This document shows positions 53,060 through 61,034 of a DNA stretch of 64,000 nt, one piece after another. Source of the stretch: Clostridium_AD sp050717515 (GTDB lineage Bacteria; Bacillota; Clostridia; Clostridiales; Clostridiaceae); assembly GCF_050717515.1 (NCBI RefSeq), contig NZ_JBOITL010000007.1:62001-126000 (forward strand), written 5' to 3'. The position numbers and the translations under genes were made by a program. The notes under the pieces were generated by a model, which ran no database searches, was not told where the DNA came from, and saw only the letters and a program-made list of their open reading frames with translations. Every line of letters begins with the position of its first letter. Within the stretch, counting starts at the first letter, position 1.

Positions 53060-54925
53060 TTATTTATCATATACCTCTTTAATATCTAAAAACCACTTTT
53101 CAATTTCCTTATAAGCGTTAATTTCTTCAAGGAACTGTTTATTTATCTTCTTAGAAACTCCACTATTTAATCTCACTTTTATAGCTTTTTCTCTTAACTT
53201 AACGTCATTAATTTGTGTCATAGTTTTTCCAATCAAAATTTTGGGAACATCAGTATTATCCCAGTTTTCTTTGTGTTTATCTGGAATACTTATTGCAAGT
53301 TCTTGCTCTATGAGATTTGGATTTATATAATTCTCCATTTCTCTCTTTTGCGTAATCCATCCAAACCTTCTACCATCGTTAACTTCATTTATTTCTTTGA
53401 TTTTCTTTGCATATTCCTCCACATCATTATCATAAATATGCACTTCTTTCACATTTGAGCCTATTAAATAGTTCTTTTCTATCCACCTTTTTAAATTACT
53501 TCCACCAAAAGAAATAATATTAATACCCTCTTTTTCAATATCAATAATTTCTTTAAATTCATCTATATTTTTATTGATATTCTTAATAAAATTAACATCG
53601 TTTTCACCTTCAACGCATATTACTAACTTTGATGTTATTCCTGGAAGGATGCCCAAAGTTTCAACAATATCTTTTATTTTAATTTCTTCATCAATTTCAG
53701 CAAATGGTTTATTCATTTCATCTTTTTTTATGAAAATTAATTGGTCAACACTAACCATTTTCGCTATTTCAGGGGTATGTGTTGTTAAAATAATTTGATG
53801 CTTCGCATCTTTAGAAATCTCTAATAAAGATTCAATTATCATTTTTTGAAAGTCAGGATGCTGTGAAGTTTCAGGTTCTTCTATTGCATATATAATATCT
53901 TTTGAACTGCTTTCATTTGATATTCTCTCTGCTTCAGCTCTAAAATAACTTAATAATATAAGTCGTCTAACCCCACTACCTCTTTTATTTAATGGAATAT
54001 TATTATCAGCAATTAAATCAAACGAAAATATAGAATCCCATGGTTTTAACTTTAATTCAGTTTTTAAATTTTGTGCTATACCTGCATCTAATTCCTTTAA
54101 CTTCTCTATAGTTCTTTCACCAATCTTTTTCACTTCTCTTTCCACTTGTTTTCTAACATCACTTAATACTGTTTCCATCTCAGCAAGAGCATTTTTAGTT
54201 GCTAACTTTAATGGATTTTGTACTTCTGAATCACCATCCGTATTACTTCTATCTGATTGAAATAAAAAAAACAATGGTAAATTAGTTTTTATACTTTCCC
54301 AAACATTTTTTGCATCTTCTTTTGCAATGTCAATTTCAGTATTATTAAACTCTACTTCTTTATTTTTCACATGATAACTGTATAATGCTTTTCTAAGTTC
54401 CGCATTCTTAGTCTTATTAATTTCTTCATAATCTGTAATTTCAGCTTTTATTTCATCTAATTTTTTTCTTAACTCCTGAATTTTTAATATTATTAAGGGC
54501 TTATCAAAAATTACTGGATAGTTTGATATTAAATAAATCTTTAAGTCTGATGCCCCTATTTTAGTTTTTGAACAATTCCATACTTTTGCTATCTCTAATA
54601 ATCCCTCTTCATTATATAAGTATTCTTCCTTTAAATTTGTCAAATTTGTAGTATCGACTAATATTTCTTTATTATCAATATTTTCAAAACAACATATAAC
54701 CTTTACTTGCTTATTATCATCTCCGCAACAAACATTTAAATCATCTATATCTATTTTGACTTGGCAATCACTACTGTTTCCATTAAAAAAGATTTCTAAT
54801 GCATCCATAATTGTTGATTTTCCCACATCATTTCTTCCTATAATTACATTCATATCATTATCAAAGCTAATTTCCCCATTAGTATACCCTCTAAAATTTT
54901 CAAGTTTCAGTTTTTTCAATCTCAT
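53060..54925 (-). CDS. OLD-family ATPase/TOPRIM nuclease
   Basis: 621 residues. The N-terminal ABC/SMC-type ATPase has Walker A GRNDVGKST (30-38), a coiled-coil region around 150-280 (ELRKKLDEIKAEITDYEEIN), and the signature/Walker B AIEEPETSQHPDFQ. The C-terminal TOPRIM domain shows VEGENDVNFI (acidic residue) and the DxD-like IYDNDVEEYA. OLD proteins cut DNA and are found in phage defence (for example GajA of Gabija). AAAGGGGGC lies before the ATG at 54925; the frame extends to 54967. It sits between two hsdR genes on the same strand, so it may act with the restriction system or be independent cargo. Confidence 0.88.
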   Translation of the reverse strand: MRLKKLKLENFRGYTNGEISFDNDMNVIIGRNDVGKSTIMDALEIFFNGNSSDCQVKIDIDDLNVCCGDDNKQVKVICCFENIDNKEILVDTTNLTNLKEEYLYNEEGLLEIAKVWNCSKTKIGASDLKIYLISNYPVIFDKPLIILKIQELRKKLDEIKAEITDYEEINKTKNAELRKALYSYHVKNKEVEFNNTEIDIAKEDAKNVWESIKTNLPLFFLFQSDRSNTDGDSEVQNPLKLATKNALAEMETVLSDVRKQVEREVKKIGERTIEKLKELDAGIAQNLKTELKLKPWDSIFSFDLIADNNIPLNKRGSGVRRLILLSYFRAEAERISNESSSKDIIYAIEEPETSQHPDFQKMIIESLLEISKDAKHQIILTTHTPEIAKMVSVDQLIFIKKDEMNKPFAEIDEEIKIKDIVETLGILPGITSKLVICVEGENDVNFIKNINKNIDEFKEIIDIEKEGINIISFGGSNLKRWIEKNYLIGSNVKEVHIYDNDVEEYAKKIKEINEVNDGRRFGWITQKREMENYINPNLIEQELAISIPDKHKENWDNTDVPKILIGKTMTQINDVKLREKAIKVRLNSGVSKKINKQFLEEINAYKEIEKWFLDIKEVYDK

Positions 54926-55036
54926 GAAAATGCCCCCTTTATATAACTTTGCATATATAATATTCACTTTATACTAATTCATATCTAACCTCCCCTAAAT
55001 AAAATATAATTTCAGTATTATTCAATTCTAATGTAC

Positions 55037-57070
55037 CTAATTGTTATCAATTATTTCAGATATACAATCTGAAATCCCATAATAGTCAACTATATATGCA
55101 CACTGTTTATCTTCATAAGGTCTGCTAACTCTTATAGTGGACTGTGCTAACTTATTACCTGTTAAGTTCTTGCAAATATATATAGCTTGTTGAATAGGTG
55201 CATCAAAATCCGTAAGTAGCATATCCGTCACCACTAAAAATGCTAATTTATTATTACTCAACGGTTCTTTAAATCTTCTAATTACATCATGTTGTTCTTG
55301 TTTATTTAAAGAATATCTATTCATCGCAGGAGAATCGTTAACATTTGAAGAAGTTATAACTCCTATTTCTAACGGTTCACCTATAACTTCCGTCATGTAT
55401 TTATTTAGTGCTTCATAGTATTTAATACATGCTCTTCTTGAAGAGCATACTACCTGTGCCTTGAATCCCCCAGGATATACATTATCTTTATAATGACTTA
55501 ATATATCCTTTGCAATTTCATCTATTCTATTATCATCTTCGAGTAGATTTTTCCTATCATCATCTTCAAGTAGAACTTCGCCATCATCATTAGTATATTT
55601 TAGTTCTAAAGTATCAATTTGATATTTTCGCAATCTTTGGTCATATAATATTTTTATAGCAAAACCATCTTCAGTAGCATTTTTCATTGAATACTTGTCA
55701 ATGCAATTCCCAAACATTTGTTGTACGTTTTTATTTATCACTTGTGAAAATCCGATATAAGTAGCATTAGGCAAGGATTGTCTCATTTTTAATGCTACCC
55801 TTCCTCTTTGAGTTCTATGAGCATTATCCACTAAAACAATAACATTACGATTTTCATTTAATATTATTCCTTCTTCGTCTTGGAACTTTTGTATAGTTGT
55901 GATAACTATTTCGCTCTTCCCCTGAATTAATATATCTTTTAACTCGTTTGATGTTACAACACACTTTATAGGCAAATTTATTCCCATCCTAATAAAAACA
56001 TCATATAATTGCCTACTTGAATCGACCCTATCCGTTACAATTACAATCATATTATTTGCTAAATTATCAATCTTCTTTATTTTATTGATTAAGTATACCA
56101 TCGTCATATATCTTCCAGAACCATGAGTTTGGTGTATAAAGCCACAAGAATTTTGAGCTTTAGGGTAATTCATTAGTTCCATAACAGCTTTATCGACAGC
56201 TCTATATTGATAATATCTACACATTCTCTTAGCTATACTGTGATTGTCATTTTCAAAGACAATAAAATTACTCATAATATTCAAAATATTTTCCTTATGA
56301 AAAACCCCCTGTAATGCTAAGTTGTTTGGATGTTTTTCTATATCATCCAACTCCTGTTTTGCAAAAGGATAACAGTCATTCCAATGCAAATACTGAGAAT
56401 CTAAGGGGCTTATTGTACCAATATAATTATTATTTTCTGTTAGCACTCCTGTAAAAAAGTTGGTATAGAATAATTGTTCTACACGCTCTTTTCCAGTAAC
56501 CTTGCTTCTATTAATATATTGGTTCAGTTTTTCATAGGCTTGTTGTTTTAAATCATTTTTATTTTCTATCAAGCCTGATTTACACTCTAATACCACAACT
56601 GGAATTCCATTAATGAAAATAACAATATCAGCAATAATATCTTCATTAATCCCCTTAACTTTAAACTGACTGGTAACTAAAAAATCATTATTATTAGTAT
56701 TCTCCCAATCAATAAAACTAACTCTTTGTTGTTTACTTTCATCTTTATTGTCTACTTTCTCAATAGTAAAATTTGAATCTACTAAAGTATTGTGTATTTT
56801 GTTGTTTATATTAATTAATGCCTCTTCCTTTTGTTCTTTGCATTTTAAATACTCAATTGCCTTAGATACATCAGATTCATTCATCCATGAATTTAACCTA
56901 TACAAAGCTTTTTCAAGCCTTTTATTCAATATTACTTCTCCATAAGAACTTCTTTCTCCCAACTCAGGTGATAATTTTTCCCCATTAATAAACTCATACC
57001 CCAAGTTCTTTTGTAGATATTCTATTGTTGGTAATTCTATTAGCTCTTCTTCATTACCTATATAAGACAT
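55037..57070 (-). CDS. Short HsdR paralogue with altered ATPase motifs
   Basis: 677 residues, related throughout to the 1065-residue HsdR (both begin MSY[IL]GNEE and share GERxS...EVIL-KRLEKAL). The nuclease residues are intact: D148, then VVVLECKSG with E162 and K164. The ATPase is changed at its key positions: Walker A reads HGSGRYMTM (R320, Y321 where GKS/T is required), the DEAH box is DNAH (415-418), motif V is TDFDAP and motif VI QSTIRVSR. It stops after the second RecA domain at DYYGISDCISEIIDNN, without the C-terminal docking domain. The reading frame is otherwise clean, which suggests it is kept, perhaps as an inactive-motor nuclease or assembly competitor. GGGGGG precedes the ATG. 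Confidence 0.85.
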   Translation of the reverse strand: MSYIGNEEELIELPTIEYLQKNLGYEFINGEKLSPELGERSSYGEVILNKRLEKALYRLNSWMNESDVSKAIEYLKCKEQKEEALININNKIHNTLVDSNFTIEKVDNKDESKQQRVSFIDWENTNNNDFLVTSQFKVKGINEDIIADIVIFINGIPVVVLECKSGLIENKNDLKQQAYEKLNQYINRSKVTGKERVEQLFYTNFFTGVLTENNNYIGTISPLDSQYLHWNDCYPFAKQELDDIEKHPNNLALQGVFHKENILNIMSNFIVFENDNHSIAKRMCRYYQYRAVDKAVMELMNYPKAQNSCGFIHQTHGSGRYMTMVYLINKIKKIDNLANNMIVIVTDRVDSSRQLYDVFIRMGINLPIKCVVTSNELKDILIQGKSEIVITTIQKFQDEEGIILNENRNVIVLVDNAHRTQRGRVALKMRQSLPNATYIGFSQVINKNVQQMFGNCIDKYSMKNATEDGFAIKILYDQRLRKYQIDTLELKYTNDDGEVLLEDDDRKNLLEDDNRIDEIAKDILSHYKDNVYPGGFKAQVVCSSRRACIKYYEALNKYMTEVIGEPLEIGVITSSNVNDSPAMNRYSLNKQEQHDVIRRFKEPLSNNKLAFLVVTDMLLTDFDAPIQQAIYICKNLTGNKLAQSTIRVSRPYEDKQCAYIVDYYGISDCISEIIDNN

Positions 57071-57091
57071 ACCCTCGCCCCCCTTTTTATG

Positions 57092-57304
57092 TTAACCAAC
57101 CATATTAAAATGCCTAAAAGCTTCCCCAATATACTTTTGTTTATCTTCTGGACGTGGATTTGTCCTTTTATCTATATTAATTCTGTTAAAAGCTACTTTA
57201 CTTTCTAATCCCAATACCTCTTTCATATGTGCTATCCAGCAAGTCTTAGGAATAAAACCATGTGTCTCTTTTACATATTTTTGTATCTGCTTATATGTAG
57301 CCAT
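57092..57304 (-). CDS. Small conserved protein common in type I restriction loci
   Basis: 70 residues with the widespread pattern MATYKQIQKYVKETHGFIPK, TCWIAHMKEVLGL, FNRINIDKRTNPRP and EAFRHFNM. Homologues are often annotated as RNA methyltransferase-like because the same unit occurs fused to methyltransferases, yet it has no catalytic motif itself. It may bind nucleic acid. It begins 24 bases before hsdS ends upstream and runs into the HsdR paralogue, so it is part of the operon. AAGGGGG precedes the ATG. Confidence 0.7.
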   Translation of the reverse strand: MATYKQIQKYVKETHGFIPKTCWIAHMKEVLGLESKVAFNRINIDKRTNPRPEDKQKYIGEAFRHFNMVG

Positions 57305-57328
57305 AAATTCCGCATACCCCCTTTTTCC

Positions 57329-58621
57329 TTAAACTTTAACCCTAATCTTCCCTGTCAAAAGTTTCTGCATAAGTCCCTTTTTAAGTTCTTGAAGTTTTTC
57401 TTTTTTAAATTGATATTGATTTATTTTTTCATCTACTGAGGATAGAATTAAAGCTATTTTCACCTGTTCGTTTAATGGTGGTATCTTTACCTTTATATTA
57501 ATTAAATCTTTAGTATATATGGCCCCAACACTTGTAGTACCTTTAGCAATTGACTTTAATTGTCTCCACCCAATATTATCGGCAAAGTAATACGACATAT
57601 AAAAACTATCAATATCTATTTTGTATTGGATTCTCATTATATTACTATTAAAAATAGCTAATGCTAATTGATTATTCCATGTAGAGGATTTCCCAACTAA
57701 ATCTAATGTATTTCTTGTGTTAAACAAGAAATCTCCTTTTTTCAGTACAAACTCTTTGTTAATATCAAAATCTCCATTTTTTATATACTGGACCTTATCA
57801 AAATTAAATCCACCAATTAAGAGATTCCCCATTTTTATCATAGGAATCCCTTTCTCGATATCATTACTTCCAATAGCATTTGTTCCTAATTGAGTTGTCT
57901 CAATTATATCTTTCATTTTTCTAACTTCCCACTCCTCAGGTATCCTTCCAGTTTCAGTATCCTTAAACCTATCATGCCCGATTCCTTTTGTAAGAAGCCT
58001 CTGCATAAGCCCTTTTTTTAGCTCCTTTGATTTTTCTATAAGTTTATCAGTATTTTCTATTTTTTCATCTACTGAGGATAGTATTAATGAAATTTTTTGT
58101 TGTTCTATTAATATTGGCATAGGAAGCTTTATACCTCGAACCTGTTGAAAATTTAGCCCCTCCCTGCTTGAACCTCCATTAAATGAATCAATTTGTTTTT
58201 TCCCTATTTCTGAATTCAAACAAATACTTATATATTGTGGATTCGTTTTATCAGTAGTTCTTATTATACATACATGTTGATTTACATTTCCTCTACCAAA
58301 TCCAATCGGCACTAATGTACATCTACCTATTGAAGCTCCTGTAATATTTAACAGTATATCTTCATCTTGAATTTTGGTCCTTTTCATTTTTTCATTTTGT
58401 TCTTCATCTATATAAGCTATATTGTTTAAAAATAATCCTTGTGGATAAACATTTTGACTTCTTATAAAGGGTATTCCTTCAGCTTTATAAACACTTTGCC
58501 CCCCTTTAGGTGTAACTCCACTTCCAACAAATTCAGAAACCTTATCTATATTCACAATTTCCCAATCAAAAGGTATCTCCCCTAACTCAGTAATTTTATA
58601 TCCTTCTCTAACATTTTTCAC
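57329..58621 (-). CDS. hsdS: Type I restriction enzyme specificity subunit
   Basis: 430-residue DNA-recognition subunit. Two target recognition domains (about 15-150 and 225-370) alternate with two conserved helical spacers: LILSSVDEKIENTDKLIEKS, KELKKGLMQRLLTKG at about 180-210 and LILSSVDEKINQYQFKKEKL, QELKKGLMQKLLTGK at the C terminus. The repeated spacers (ILSSVDEKI...LKKGLMQ.LLT) are nearly identical, which favours recombination between them and thus change of specificity. The start is a GTG behind AGGTGG. No second hsdS copy is in the window. Confidence 0.93.
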   Translation of the reverse strand: MKNVREGYKITELGEIPFDWEIVNIDKVSEFVGSGVTPKGGQSVYKAEGIPFIRSQNVYPQGLFLNNIAYIDEEQNEKMKRTKIQDEDILLNITGASIGRCTLVPIGFGRGNVNQHVCIIRTTDKTNPQYISICLNSEIGKKQIDSFNGGSSREGLNFQQVRGIKLPMPILIEQQKISLILSSVDEKIENTDKLIEKSKELKKGLMQRLLTKGIGHDRFKDTETGRIPEEWEVRKMKDIIETTQLGTNAIGSNDIEKGIPMIKMGNLLIGGFNFDKVQYIKNGDFDINKEFVLKKGDFLFNTRNTLDLVGKSSTWNNQLALAIFNSNIMRIQYKIDIDSFYMSYYFADNIGWRQLKSIAKGTTSVGAIYTKDLINIKVKIPPLNEQVKIALILSSVDEKINQYQFKKEKLQELKKGLMQKLLTGKIRVKV

Positions 58622-58662
58622 TAATTTACCACCTCAACCTCTATATTATCTTCTTCCAAATC

Positions 58663-60183
58663 CTATTCTATCTCTTCAAACCCTAATTCCTTCAAATACC
58701 CATTCAACTTTAATCCTATCTCTTTTTCCTTAATCCCTAATTCATTTATTTCCTCAATAACTGATTCAATGCCTACTTCTTCCTCTTCTTCACTTGTATC
58801 AACATACCTGCTGATATTAAGGTTATAATCATTTTCTTTTATATCTTCTATATCAACAACATTTGCATACTTTTCTACATCTACATATTCATCATAAGCT
58901 TTTACAATCTTATCAATGTCTTCATCTCTTACTTTATTCTTATTTCCATCTTTAACAAAATAATTGCTCCCGTCTATAAATAAAACCTTATTTCTTCTAT
59001 CTTCTGTCTTATTCTTATTAATTACAATTATGGCCGCAGGAATAGATGTACCATAAAATATATTTGATGGCAGTCCAATTATAGCTTCAACTAAATCATC
59101 CTTTAAAAAGCCTTCTCTTATTTTACCTTCTGAGCCACCTCTAAATAAAACTCCATGAGGAACTACTGAACACATCTTACCTCTTACATTTAAACTTGCT
59201 ATCATATGGCAAACGAAGGCCAAATCTCCGTAGGATTTCGGAGGTATTCCATATGGGAATCTGTGAAACTGGTCAGCACTTGCTTCTTCCAGGCCCCAGT
59301 TACTTAACGAAAATGGAGGATTAGCAAGGACTTTATCGTATGTCTTCAAAACTCCACCCTCTGTATGTTTTGGTTCTCTTATAGTATCACCCTTTTGAAT
59401 ATCTGCTCCCTTTGCTCCATGGAACAACATATTCATCTTGCAAATAGCCCATGTTGATAAATTAATTTCTTGCCCAAATAACGATATATTTTTATAGTTT
59501 CCACCTTTATTTTTTATATATTGTAATGATTGAATAAGCATACCGCCTGAACCCGCTGTTGGGTCATAAATTCTATCGCCTTCTTGTGGTTTCAAAACAT
59601 TCACCATTATTCTTACAATTTCTGTAGGCGTGTAAAATTCCCCACCCTTTTTTCCGCCTTCATCTGCGAATTGTTTTATCAAATACTGATATGCGTCTCC
59701 AAGTATATCCTCAGATTCCAAATTAGAGTTTGCAATGTTAATAGTATCCAAAACCAAAAGCAGTTGTGAAAGTTTCTTGTCGGGAACTCTCTCTTTATCA
59801 TTATAATTAGCAGTAGTAAGAACACCAATAAGCTCTGCATTTTTAGGTTCATCTTCTAACGCTTTAAAAGCCTTATCAAGTTCGGGTCCTACATTTAAAT
59901 TCAAGTTTTTTAACTTACCCCATCTTGCACTTTCAGGTACATAAAAAGTTTCATAAATAGAGCTGTCATTCAACAGCATTTCTACTTCTTCTGCAACCAT
60001 TCCCTGCTCAACAAATTCCTTATTCCTAATTCCTCTTTCTTCATCAAATTCATCATTTAATCTCTTTAAGAATAGTAATCCAAATATATAATCCTTATAT
60101 TCTGCGGCCGATAACTCACCCCTTAAAATATCCGCACATGACCATAATACGCCCTCTAAATTTTGTAATGTCAATTTTTCCAT
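58663..60183 (-). CDS. hsdM: Type I restriction enzyme methylase subunit
   Basis: 506-residue N6-adenine DNA methyltransferase subunit. The SAM motif I is DPTAGSGGML (207-216), the catalytic motif IV is NPPF (288-291) in VLANPPFSLSNWG, and the HsdM helical N-terminal domain (LWSCADILRGELSAAEYKDY) is present. The C-terminal coiled region (EEEEEVGIESVIEEINELG) contacts HsdS. It is the first gene of the restriction operon, so methylase is made before nuclease. AGGAGAG precedes the ATG. Confidence 0.95.
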   Translation of the reverse strand: MEKLTLQNLEGVLWSCADILRGELSAAEYKDYIFGLLFLKRLNDEFDEERGIRNKEFVEQGMVAEEVEMLLNDSSIYETFYVPESARWGKLKNLNLNVGPELDKAFKALEDEPKNAELIGVLTTANYNDKERVPDKKLSQLLLVLDTINIANSNLESEDILGDAYQYLIKQFADEGGKKGGEFYTPTEIVRIMVNVLKPQEGDRIYDPTAGSGGMLIQSLQYIKNKGGNYKNISLFGQEINLSTWAICKMNMLFHGAKGADIQKGDTIREPKHTEGGVLKTYDKVLANPPFSLSNWGLEEASADQFHRFPYGIPPKSYGDLAFVCHMIASLNVRGKMCSVVPHGVLFRGGSEGKIREGFLKDDLVEAIIGLPSNIFYGTSIPAAIIVINKNKTEDRRNKVLFIDGSNYFVKDGNKNKVRDEDIDKIVKAYDEYVDVEKYANVVDIEDIKENDYNLNISRYVDTSEEEEEVGIESVIEEINELGIKEKEIGLKLNGYLKELGFEEIE

Positions 60184-60324
60184 AGTTCTCTCTCCTCGTC
60201 AATCTATATCAATTATTTTTTGTATTTATAATAATAATCTATACGTTTAGTTTACCACATTTTTGTGTTTTTCTGCCTATAGGAATTATGTTAAAGTAAA
60301 ATAAGTATCTACTATAAATAAAAA

Positions 60325-60359
60325 AAGGTTTTGTAAGGAAATTATGCTTACAGAACCTT
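60325..60359 (-). terminator. Terminator of the DinG-like operon
   Basis: Minus strand AAGGTT.TGTAAG, loop, CTTACA.AACCTT then seven T residues. It separates the helicase operon from hsdM, which starts 140 bases further down the minus strand. Confidence 0.85.
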
Positions 60360-60407
60360 AGTTTCAATGTCATTTATTAACTTAATCATAAATTTATTAA
60401 CGCTGTT

Positions 60408-61034
60408 CTAAACACTCATTTTATTTTTATCAAATATTTTACTAATATCGTTTACTATGCTATTGCAATATTGTCCACCAATAACAGAAAGTATTGGATA
60501 GTGTACTGTATCTAATGCTTTTCCAATATTCTTTCCAAATAGCTCTATTTCTTTACCCTCCGAATCCTCTGAAAAATAAAGCTTTGCATAACTATTAACT
60601 CTGTTCCAAAAATATATGTCTTCGCCATATCCGAATACTATTTGTGGGTCGATTTCTTTTATAACAAACTCTGGAATATTATTTAAGGAGTGTGTATTTA
60701 TATATTCTGCTGTTAAAGTAGCAATTGTTTCCCTAAAATACTGTTTACTTTCTACATCAATCTCTTTTTTAAAAAACCCTTTTTTAATTATAAAAATACC
60801 AGAAGCTATATTTATTGATAAAAACAGACCAAAGGATAATAATTCAAGAAACATTCTATCATACCTATCTTTGTTTAACTCGGTAACTTTTACATCAAAC
60901 CTTTTTAAAACCGAGCTACAGGCATTTTCATATGTATTATAAATATCTTCAATCCACCTCTCTGAAATATGTTTAATCATTTCATCAAGTACACTCCCAG
61001 TCAATGCATCAATTCTTGCTTTACTATACATCAT
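60408..61034 (-). CDS. Protein of unknown function coupled to the DinG-like helicase
   Basis: 208 residues; no family recognised. It has one hydrophobic stretch (LELLSFGLFLSINIASGIFII, about 63-83) that could be a membrane segment or a buried helix, and two long helical parts around it. Its ATG overlaps the TGA of the upstream helicase gene (ATGA), so translation is coupled. The nearest purine-rich stretch is the G12 run that ends 11 bases before the start. Probably works with the helicase. Confidence 0.6.
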   Translation of the reverse strand: MMYSKARIDALTGSVLDEMIKHISERWIEDIYNTYENACSSVLKRFDVKVTELNKDRYDRMFLELLSFGLFLSINIASGIFIIKKGFFKKEIDVESKQYFRETIATLTAEYINTHSLNNIPEFVIKEIDPQIVFGYGEDIYFWNRVNSYAKLYFSEDSEGKEIELFGKNIGKALDTVHYPILSVIGGQYCNSIVNDISKIFDKNKMSV

